Virus record (IMG/VR): IMGVR_UViG_3300037493_003469 | Coordinates: 1 to 22,062 of that record | Length of the DNA stretch: 22,062 nucleotides | Reading direction: 5' to 3' (one strand) | From: a virus | The notes under the pieces: generated by a model | Databases searched by the model: none | Seen by the model: only the letters and a program-made list of their open reading frames with translations | What the model was told of the DNA's origin: nothing | Made by a program: the position numbers and the translations under genes | Shown: positions 16,601 to 21,222 of the stretch, piece by piece | Layout of the letters: every line of letters starts with the position of its first letter | How positions within the stretch are numbered: position 1 is the stretch's first letter

Positions 16601-17980
16601 TATCTTCAAACAATAATATATTCTGTATGTTATGTTAGAGCATATCAAGGGACTAAAGATAAAGGCTCTTTTATTGGGTTTAATAATAACTTTGCAACAG
16701 TAACTTTAGATTTAGATTACGTAAACAATAACATATATTTTAATCAACAACCAAGAACATATTCTTGTGTGGACGTTCAATCAGGAACAGCGACCAAAGT
16801 AGAGAATATATTACCTGTTGCTAACTTCTCAGATGTGAATAAATTCATAGATTTCATGATTTCTAAGTTGAGTGCTAATATTCAAAGAATAACAGAACTT
16901 GGTATGCCAAAATATTATGTTTGTTATTGGCCAACAACAAATTTTACAGAAGCATACTATGAGACTAAAAAAGATACCGAGTTCAAAGAGGTTAGAGCTA
17001 GATTTGATTTGGCTATCAAATCGGCGGTAAGTTTAGGATTATCTGACTTGACTGGCATCTATGAACCACAACTTACACCAACAATTTCTGCAACAATTGG
17101 GTCAACTCCAACTGCAACAAGTTCCGTTACACCTACACCAACACCTACTGTAGGTACAATACCTTCACCAACACCTACACCAACTTCTTGTGAGAAACCT
17201 GTTATTACTTCATTTACACCAACTTCAGGTGGTCACAATACTATTTTAACTATTACAGGGAAGTACTTACAAGCAACAACAGTAATTGTTATAAACAATG
17301 TGACTGTGACTAAAGATATTATTAAATCAAGTGACGGAACCCAACTTACGGTGACAGTACCTCTAAGTCAATTCCTAGATATACAATCTAACACCATACT
17401 TGTAAAAACTCAAAATGGTGATGTTACAAGTACAAATAAGTTTACTTATAATCCAGCATCAACAGGTACATACGCTCCTGCCGTACCAAAAATCGATACA
17501 AACGTAAGTATACAAACACAAACAAAAGATGCTGAAAAAGCAAGTTCTACATTCTACGACGGACAAACAGGACCTAAAGTTTTACTTGAAACAATCACAA
17601 CACTTCCAACAGGAACTATGGTAAACATAAAGGCTAATGTTAATACAGACAATGGTGTCGGTACATGGACTATAAATGAGAGTGTGAATATCCAATTACA
17701 ATTATTTGGTTATGAGATAGGTGCAAACAATTCGATAAAAAAGGTGTTAATTAAAGACGCTGGATTCACAGAGACAGGATATGTTTTAAATAAAGGACAA
17801 TTATTCTCTATTACTTCACTTGATATTGATGATATAATAGAAAACAGCGGAGAATTTACAAAAGAAGAAATCCAACAAACAAAGGAAATACTTGGAGGAG
17901 TGTTCTTAACAACAATACCAACAGACAAAAATAAAAAACAAATAAACACATCGTACAAGTTCAAAATCTTAAAAACTTAA
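10640..17980 (+). CDS. Baseplate hub/wedge megaprotein with muramidase-like and IPT/TIG regions (2446 aa)
   Basis: 7.3 kb, the largest gene here. Residues ~147-256 form a hub-type beta module (GMTSISIRTSTSFIPSVSIR, LFQLGNNSPYAAFFNLPYCP, LTLKGYYGQAIRYQL). Residues ~1848-1890 (MYFNLQHVPMFNGPYLITDI then SHNITPGNFETTITGVRQG) resemble the closing strands of gp27/gpD-type tail hub proteins. Residues ~1988-2120 (YLQTIIYSVCYVRAYQGTKD then FIGFNNNFATVTLDL, and NFSDVNKFIDFMISKL) are laid out like a FlgJ-type glucosaminidase, with Arg2000 where the catalytic Glu would lie. Residues 2146-2183 are a Thr/Pro/Ser stalk. Residues 2184-2273 are an IPT/TIG immunoglobulin-like domain (PVITSFTPTSGGHNTILTIT, ...FTYNP). 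About 170 further beta-rich residues end the protein. The start overlaps the gp53-like gene by 11 bases. Baseplate location is well supported by context; individual enzymatic roles are inference. Confidence 0.7.
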   Translation: MAGNLQADNSGNILVDFDYNNIIVVDPNKTIDSFGNIRERLVDHENLVMYANLEAEVVPRTKLAVGGSPEDRIRTISVAKINFLKPTKNTYLGTGYYDELTGQNSTKYEGVNQPKETLNQTADGKESYKINSVADQTNVIDTGLLGMTSISIRTSTSFIPSVSIRLEDVQGKALFQLGNNSPYAAFFNLPYCPFYLTLKGYYGQAIRYQLNLEKFSASFNSYSGNYIVDLEFKGYKFNILNEISFGHLLAAPHMYSQRFQITQSPTEGQNANNAKAVSSEGAKAGIGTTSTTNVTTEIVAERGYQKVVEVYSEYKAKGLVAMDFPELTVQQLMNKLDNFEQAIVNSYQKANVEPLTNIRNYQQKLKEYFANVRGADSSWYNTYCDTKPIYLTDKTVVYTYKANLDQAAISEANSKLSDLVARYNLGLAENPTLGKKGTSPIENPIKYDDFFKNVTSLDVDWTETTRSQTGIVAPTEEDKKLVQDRLSKFFKVSGKLDINSNIAIPTEIVLPQFIVFEGDKRFDKNLANMETQANAKLAEVEGLLSADLARKIEDKATGLGFKPTVRNIIAVLMASSEAFIRLLDDVHTNAWNVKYDPVRKNAILDNPSSAQSSDSRDNVQISTQAQESNQGLSTSQIPVYPWPQFFVETPEDKKGRFQLKYIADPSVVNLTKGYLYDKWPEVEFVEEYMKGLTQKFQNPLSQPSLDAESKTIITNVNALEYPNLGIAYLNKEEIKFFYEIWERQYVTSFYSGYVRLLGNNNGIDGFTDYAMEAESNNIKGSLGVSSPYLTVKLKNLNLNSSNYVSTLETISNQGTGRAYQDFIRDFYVTPYLKALTDSPFSILSLKETGKIPIEPIKDTTLQEIIKSPYNTPMLLDTYPFTDGSWCLKNMDNSRQNTNDLVYNTSNTYKIYSQNNVIANFSTITDYTTNRPVTNFSYLNVSNPSDIVTNNTLNDFYKLRETKYFMPTEGYCYFPSPVTTFTTQTTTSVLNTPYFVNAILNGVYNSRKSDPYPYVQAAYLFVNSLPLASLRERYKTYSQGQTSDLDYIASVFNKFGGIHKVPYAWVLKMGSIWHRYKKYVETNVDILDTCWKEFDYVVNYDPITNDIRHKYSYKTTIEGKTETENIVLQDETTSTIKIQTGFYPKLVNDFNVFYNGYDLYQTYSDQEIQASLTNGMKLYSLSEGSITGVKQNTKNLTVEPFSVLIPHLVNDSSKNQSVCVPINNTKSGDYYVIPSFGNIINQTTTQCINNGQTVVNLTYNQSMYNGSVRLLWSAPNYGYFDSLSISKPNPDSYLNYIDPLTSTQSPMSLLSGSTYSKIEEIFSVFNKSALNQFEEEFLNFCKPINTLNAGQTIVGIGESPIDLNATFKNFQAFMRTAMTVPSQPTSEKNEEYFKNTIKSQAQAFCSNIKNFMEFDVILRNGNPGNYNRRIFGSFVGTATDSITYQPYVKNSLPTLGGGITLSQSKAKYSLQWAALQTTVGFSTITNLQYTDNGSYITDFFVDNNVEFSVPNITLYSELIKVYATRKLLNPSITTGGFRNQINNFISNGTNLQNIVLNRTMESLRKNLDEQSQLPERVIQSVIDGQQSKVENYEVFKALNDKWVAGGDYKTKTLFEDIMFLDRASRNIGDTIIIDIFDLQSMLGKNAYTESMSVFTLISGILIKNNFTVMPLPAYVNFYNVQDVSGVNIPQKSEGSLEFANSMWGTYLNVDYRNSGPKMVCFYAGKPSQYLDLPKGNFRFRDDSFEMKRASENPLIEDLKDKKDYGLSNRCVGFNVEIGTRNQNVFYSFSVSQDAGKATSESINAQLNMIDQASGRNVATQNVSLYNLYKNRSYTCTIQCLGNALLQPTMYFNLQHVPMFNGPYLITDISHNITPGNFETTITGVRQGIFDLPAIDNFLQSINKNLLSKIEQAVLNKKDATPGVGATTDQSKAAKIIQEAKSTLQVQNACKNKLNPIYTEQGWESAITKSTPLSPQELKDAIVSKTSDLYLQTIIYSVCYVRAYQGTKDKGSFIGFNNNFATVTLDLDYVNNNIYFNQQPRTYSCVDVQSGTATKVENILPVANFSDVNKFIDFMISKLSANIQRITELGMPKYYVCYWPTTNFTEAYYETKKDTEFKEVRARFDLAIKSAVSLGLSDLTGIYEPQLTPTISATIGSTPTATSSVTPTPTPTVGTIPSPTPTPTSCEKPVITSFTPTSGGHNTILTITGKYLQATTVIVINNVTVTKDIIKSSDGTQLTVTVPLSQFLDIQSNTILVKTQNGDVTSTNKFTYNPASTGTYAPAVPKIDTNVSIQTQTKDAEKASSTFYDGQTGPKVLLETITTLPTGTMVNIKANVNTDNGVGTWTINESVNIQLQLFGYEIGANNSIKKVLIKDAGFTETGYVLNKGQLFSITSLDIDDIIENSGEFTKEEIQQTKEILGGVFLTTIPTDKNKKQINTSYKFKILKT
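17127..17184 (+). repeat. Short ACACCAACACCT-type repeats coding the Thr/Pro stalk
   Basis: Two imperfect copies (17127-17148 and 17164-17184) of a string built from ACACCT and ACACCA hexamers encode the alternating Thr-Pro segments of the 2446-residue protein. Such coding repeats can change length by slippage and so alter the stalk. No sign of mobility or CRISPR structure. Confidence 0.6.
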
Positions 17981-17998
17981 TTTAACGGTGAATTAGTA

Positions 17999-18007
17999 TA
18001 TTTATAA
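17999..18007 (+). promoter_or_regulatory. TATTTATAA element, 12 nt before the 74-residue gene
   Basis: TATATTTATAATAAAAG begins at 17997; the core nonamer ends 12 bases before the ATG at 18020. It sits in the 39-base gap after the baseplate megagene and would serve the two-gene unit 18020-18914. Confidence 0.55.
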
Positions 18008-18019
18008 TAAAAGATTTTT

Positions 18020-18244
18020 ATGGATTTAAAATCAGCATTGAACAATTACCTTGGAAAATCAGTGAGATATTCTGAGGAAGATAACGGAGACGGAAGTAAA
18101 CAAGTTTGTGACTTGGATACTGGAGACTGTTATACAGTAAGAGAAAGAGATGGTCTAATCGAAAGAGCTGGTCATCAAACAACTGCTAATAGAAAAGTTA
18201 GAGTTGAAACCGCTAACGGAATAAAACAACTTTTAAACGGATAA
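18020..18244 (+). CDS. Small protein of unknown function (74 aa)
   Basis: I do not recognise a family with confidence. The product is short, charged and soluble, without a signal peptide or membrane segment. Two Cys (VCDLDTGDC) lie seven positions apart before TVRERDGLIERAGHQ, and a basic C-terminal part, TANRKVRVETANGIKQLL, follows. Alternating short strands suggest a small beta-rich fold. It follows the 2446-residue baseplate gene behind a TATTTATAA element. Its stop is 4 bases from the next ATG, so the two form a transcription unit. Position between baseplate and replication genes favours a small structural or assembly factor, but nothing in the residues proves it. Existence as a gene is likely because the motif spacing (12 nt) is identical to that of two sure genes. 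Confidence 0.6.
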   Translation: MDLKSALNNYLGKSVRYSEEDNGDGSKQVCDLDTGDCYTVRERDGLIERAGHQTTANRKVRVETANGIKQLLNG

Positions 18245-18248
18245 CAAC

Positions 18249-18914
18249 ATGAGCTTAGATAGAAAAATTATCAGCGAAATTGAAAGATATAAAAATATCA
18301 ACAAATACATAACAGAGCAAGCTTTAGACGCAGCAGCACCACCCGCAGACCCCGCGGCTGATTTAGGGGCTATGGCACCACCACCACCTGCAGACCCTGC
18401 AGCGGCGGCACCTCCTCCACCAGCAGCGCCAGCAACACCTCAAGCAATAGACGTTGCCAATGACCCTGATGTTGAGAAGATTGATGATGACGGTAAGTCA
18501 GAAGAAAAGAAAGATGATGAGGACGAAGGCTCAGAAGAGTTGGATGTAACAGACTTAGTTGATTCTCAAAAAAACATTGAACAAAAACAAGAAGAGTATT
18601 TTGAAAACTTGTTTGGACAATTAAATAAGTTAGAATCAAGATTAGGAGAGATGGACCAAATCATGTCTAAGTTAAATACTCTTGAAGCAAAGATTGAAAA
18701 ATACAGAGAAAAAACTCCTCAAGAAAAATTGGAATTAAGAACGTATGATTCATATCCTTTCAATCAAAAATTATCTGATTTCTTTGACGATAAGAAAGAA
18801 GAAATGGAGTTAACTGGTAAAAAAGATTATGTGTTAACATCAGATGATGTAACTGACATTAATGCAAATGATATCAAAAAGTCATTCCAACCAACAGAGG
18901 ACGATTTAATGTAA
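18249..18914 (+). CDS. Pro/Ala-rich, acidic, coiled-coil protein of unknown function (221 aa)
   Basis: Four visible regions: a basic amphipathic N-terminus (1-26, LDRKIISEIERYKNINKYI); a Pro/Ala segment (27-64) with repeated PPADPAA-type units; an acidic stretch (65-105) rich in Asp/Glu; and a probable coiled coil (~106-156, QEEYFENLFGQLNKLESRLG then MDQIMSKLNTLEAKIEKY). The C-terminal part (157-221) is acidic and ends TEDDLM. The layout resembles phage scaffold or internal core proteins and virion linkers, but no family is recognised. The Pro/Ala segment is a local GC-rich island in AT-rich DNA, with GCA/GCC/CCA/CCT codons. The start is 4 bases after the preceding stop. A strong terminator (18935-18961) closes this unit, marking the end of the structural block. 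Confidence 0.7.
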   Translation: MSLDRKIISEIERYKNINKYITEQALDAAAPPADPAADLGAMAPPPPADPAAAAPPPPAAPATPQAIDVANDPDVEKIDDDGKSEEKKDDEDEGSEELDVTDLVDSQKNIEQKQEEYFENLFGQLNKLESRLGEMDQIMSKLNTLEAKIEKYREKTPQEKLELRTYDSYPFNQKLSDFFDDKKEEMELTGKKDYVLTSDDVTDINANDIKKSFQPTEDDLM

Positions 18915-18934
18915 TACAGAAAAGAAATATTGAG

Positions 18935-18961
18935 AAGGTCATCGAAAGATGACCTTTTTTT
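18935..18961 (+). terminator. Rho-independent terminator closing the structural block
   Basis: A perfect 9-bp stem, AAGGTCATC (18935-18943) with GATGACCTT (18948-18956), is capped by a GAAA tetraloop (GNRA type, unusually stable) and followed by T up to 18961. It lies 20 bases after the stop at 18914 and just before the ssb promoter. Confidence 0.9.
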
Positions 18962-18963
18962 AT

Positions 18964-18992
18964 TTGACATAGAGCCAAATTATACCTATATT
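18964..18992 (+). promoter_or_regulatory. Promoter for the gp32-like ssb gene
   Basis: TTGACA (18964-18969), a 17-base spacer and TATATT (18987-18992) match the general sigma-70 consensus. The same stretch also reads TTTG (18963-18966), 20 bases, TATATTTA (18987-18994), close to the Bacteroidota pattern TTTG/TAnnTTTG. A start near 19000 would give a leader under 20 bases. It differs from the TATTTATAA sites, which lack a -35 box, so it is probably an early or middle promoter. Confidence 0.7.
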
Positions 18993-19016
18993 TATGAAAC
19001 AATAAAACACTTTAAA

Positions 19017-19877
19017 ATGAGTAATGTATTAGACGCCGTATTGGCACAGTATGAAAAAACAAAACAACAAGGGGCAGGCCCACAGTTCAAAATGTCGCAA
19101 GACGAAAGAATGAAAAAGTATTTCGCTTTAATCCTTAGTGATAAAGAGAAACAAGGACAAAGGAGAGTAAGAATTCTCCCAACAACAGATGGTTCTTCAC
19201 CATTTAAAGAAGCTTGGTATCATGAAATCCAAGTTGGTGGTCAATGGCAAAAGTTCTATGACCCAGCAAAGAATAACAACGAACGTTCACCTTTAAATGA
19301 GGTTTACGAAGAGTTAATGTCAACAGGAAAAGAATCCGACAAAGAATTGGCAAAACAATACAAATCACGTAAGTTTTATATCGTGAAGGTTATTGATAGA
19401 GACCATGAAGAAGACGGACCAAAGTTCTGGAGATTCAAACACAATTACAAGAACGAAGGTATCTTGGACAAAATCATTCCAATTTGGAGAAATAAAGGTG
19501 ATATTACTGACCCTACAATAGGACGTGATTTAATCATCGAGTTAACAAAATCTAAAACACCGGCAGGTAAAGAGTACACAAGTGTATCTACAATTATGTA
19601 TGAAGACCAAGCTCCTGTTCACGCAGAAACAGAGCAAGCAAATGCTTGGATTAACGATGAGTTAACTTGGTTGGATGTATATTCTAAAAAACCTGTTGAA
19701 TACCTTGAGGCGATTGCAAGAGGAGAGACACCAAAGTGGGACACTGAAAAAGGTGGATACGCTTACGGTGACGCAACGGTTGCTGAAGAAACTTTTGGTG
19801 GTGGCAAAAAGGAGGCACCTGCAAAGGCTGTTGACCCTCAAGCTGAAGCTGAGGCTGATTCGGATTTACCATTCTAA
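19017..19877 (+). CDS. Single-stranded DNA-binding protein, gp32-like
   Basis: 286 residues from ATG 19017 (MSNVLDAVLAQYEK). An upstream in-frame TTG at 18930 is rejected because it would translate the terminator and promoter. The protein coats ssDNA during replication and recombination. Supporting segments: the N-terminal helix; RRVRILPTTDGSSPFKEAWYHEI (49-71), the gp32-type core opening 'R-x-LP...F...WYHE'; FYIVKVIDRDHEEDGPKFWR (120-139); GRDLIIELTK (169-178); a Gly/Ala/Lys linker; and an acidic tip ending DSDLPF. T4 gp32 holds zinc through three Cys and one His; this protein has no Cys at all, so it lacks that zinc site. The DSDLPF end resembles the DDDIPF tip of bacterial SSB that recruits partners. 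It heads the ssb, small ORF, uvsX, rnh cluster. Confidence 0.85.
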   Translation: MSNVLDAVLAQYEKTKQQGAGPQFKMSQDERMKKYFALILSDKEKQGQRRVRILPTTDGSSPFKEAWYHEIQVGGQWQKFYDPAKNNNERSPLNEVYEELMSTGKESDKELAKQYKSRKFYIVKVIDRDHEEDGPKFWRFKHNYKNEGILDKIIPIWRNKGDITDPTIGRDLIIELTKSKTPAGKEYTSVSTIMYEDQAPVHAETEQANAWINDELTWLDVYSKKPVEYLEAIARGETPKWDTEKGGYAYGDATVAEETFGGGKKEAPAKAVDPQAEAEADSDLPF

Positions 19878-19884
19878 TTTATAC

Positions 19885-19913
19885 GGGTGGAGGTAATACT
19901 CCACCCTTTTTTT
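19885..19913 (+). terminator. Rho-independent terminator after ssb
   Basis: A perfect 8-bp stem, GGGTGGAG (19885-19892) with CTCCACCC (19899-19906), has a 6-nt loop and seven T (19907-19913). It likely limits the abundant ssb transcript. The T-run ends 10 bases before the next ATG (19924), so downstream recombination genes would depend on readthrough or another promoter. Confidence 0.88.
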
Positions 19914-19923
19914 AATTTATTAT

Positions 19924-20220
19924 ATGACATTTAAAGAAGAAATTGAATTACAATTGGTTGACAATAAAACATTGTCTTACGAAATATTGAGTCAATTAAA
20001 AAATAAGAATTACTACTCTGGTATGTCTAAAAAAATTGGTGATACAGTTTTATTTGGAATGCTAAAAGAAGAGTCGGAAAATGGAGACTTGTCTCTAAAT
20101 TTAATTACTTTTCACGAAGAAGAACTTGGTGAATTATATGAAGAAGATGAAGAATTCTATAAGGTAACTAAGATAAGTAAAATACCAAACATTAAAAGAA
20201 AAGAAGATGGCGGGAATTAA
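19924..20220 (+). CDS. Small acidic protein of unknown function upstream of uvsX (98 aa)
   Basis: No family recognised. The protein is soluble and helical at the start (FKEEIELQLVDNKTLSYEIL). The middle, SGMSKKIGDTVLFGMLKEES, is followed by LSLNLITFHEEELGELYEED. The acidic patch EELGELYEEDEEF precedes a basic end, KVTKISKIPNIKRKEDGGN. The stop overlaps the recombinase start by 14 bases, which suggests translational coupling and a related role, for example as a recombination accessory factor. T4 UvsY is a mediator of similar scale (137 residues), but no UvsY-like residues were seen, so that link is speculative. No own promoter is evident after the terminator that ends 10 bases upstream. Confidence 0.65.
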   Translation: MTFKEEIELQLVDNKTLSYEILSQLKNKNYYSGMSKKIGDTVLFGMLKEESENGDLSLNLITFHEEELGELYEEDEEFYKVTKISKIPNIKRKEDGGN

Positions 20221-21190
20221 GAAAAAAGAATCGGGAGGATTTAAAGATAAGTTCTCAACCAAAACAAAATATAAAGAAACTAGCTACTACTTTTGTGGTG
20301 ATGCTTTCTTAAGTGCTAGTGGATTACCAGGCCCTGTTATGGGAGGTATCAATATGTTCTTGGGACATAGTAATAGTTCTAAAACAACTGCCATGATATT
20401 AGCTGCGGCTGATGCTCAAAAGAAAGGACACTTACCTGTCTTTATAATTACTGAAAAGAAATGGAGTTGGGAACACGCTGTTGAATTAGGATTGGATGCC
20501 AAGAAGAATTCTGACGGTGAGTGGGACGGTGACTTTATCTTTAATGATAGTTTTGATTATATTGAACAAGTAACTGAGTTTATTAATGAAGTATTAAATG
20601 CTCAAGAAAAAGGTGAAATACAACAATCTATTTTATTCCTTTGGGATTCGGTAGGTTCAATTCCTTGTAAGATGACCTTTGATGGTAAAGGTGGTAAACA
20701 ACATAACGCAGCAACACTTGCTGATAAGATTGGTATGGGAGTTCACTCAAGAATCTCTAAATCAAAGAAAGAAGATTATGCTTACTACAATACTTTAGTA
20801 GTTGTAAATCAGCCATGGGTTGCGCTTCCTGATAATCCATTTGGGCAACCGACAATTAAGGCAAAAGGTGGAGAGGCTTTATGGTTAGCATCTTCATTGG
20901 TATTCCTTTTTGGTAACCAAGCAAGTGCTGGTATTAACCATATCACCGCAACCAAAGGGGGAAGAACCGTAAGATATGCCATCAGAACTAAGATTTCAAT
21001 CTTGAAGAACCACGTAAATGGTTTAGGTTATAATGACGGTAAGTTAATTGCCGTACCACAAGGATATATTGAAGACACTAAAGAAGCGTTAGAAGTTTAC
21101 AAGAAAGAGTATTCCCAATATTGGAATGGTATCTTATCAGGAACTGGCGAGTTAACATTAGAAGAAACAACAGACGATATCAGCGAGTAA
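20207..21190 (+). CDS. uvsX: RecA-family recombinase, UvsX-like
   Basis: 327 residues. It forms nucleoprotein filaments and drives strand exchange in recombination-dependent replication and repair. The ATPase core is visible: Walker A GHSNSSKTT (53-61) with Lys59, the catalytic-type Glu83 in FIITEKKWSWEHA, and Walker B SILFLWDS (141-148) with Asp147. DNA-binding loop regions follow (KGGKQHNAATLADKIGMGVH, then VNQPWVALPDNPFGQPTIKA), and the segment GGEALWLASSLVFLF is typical of the UvsX/RecA core. The fifth Walker A position is Ser rather than Gly, as phage UvsX proteins also tolerate (T4 has GPSKSFKS). The end is acidic (LTLEETTDDISE). It is shorter than T4 UvsX (391 residues). The start overlaps the 98-residue gene by 14 bases; a 5' nuclease follows. 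Confidence 0.9.
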   Translation: MAGIKKKESGGFKDKFSTKTKYKETSYYFCGDAFLSASGLPGPVMGGINMFLGHSNSSKTTAMILAAADAQKKGHLPVFIITEKKWSWEHAVELGLDAKKNSDGEWDGDFIFNDSFDYIEQVTEFINEVLNAQEKGEIQQSILFLWDSVGSIPCKMTFDGKGGKQHNAATLADKIGMGVHSRISKSKKEDYAYYNTLVVVNQPWVALPDNPFGQPTIKAKGGEALWLASSLVFLFGNQASAGINHITATKGGRTVRYAIRTKISILKNHVNGLGYNDGKLIAVPQGYIEDTKEALEVYKKEYSQYWNGILSGTGELTLEETTDDISE

Positions 21191-21222
21191 GAAACAATTT
21201 TTATCACCTCTAATTTAATAAA

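Noticed and set aside
17127-17184. Tandem-like repeats considered as a CRISPR or mobile element footprint
   Set aside because: They are in frame, encode Thr/Pro stalk residues and have no spacers or flanking duplications.
18370-18639. Minus-strand ORF of 89 codons opposite the Pro/Ala-rich gene
   Set aside because: Shadow of the repetitive GC-rich coding sequence; Leu/His-rich low-complexity product and no minus-strand context.
18930-19016. In-frame N-terminal extension of the SSB from TTG at 18930
   Set aside because: It would translate the perfect terminator hairpin (18935-18961) and the promoter; ATG 19017 starts the recognisable protein.
19675-19896. Overlapping + strand ORF of 73 codons in the 3' end of ssb
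   Set aside because: Leu/Arg/Lys-rich shadow frame that runs into the terminator; no independent start signal.
20363-20389. Walker A of the recombinase lacking the usual Gly before Lys
   Set aside because: UvsX-type phage recombinases tolerate this position (T4 has GPSKSFKS), so it is not evidence of inactivity.
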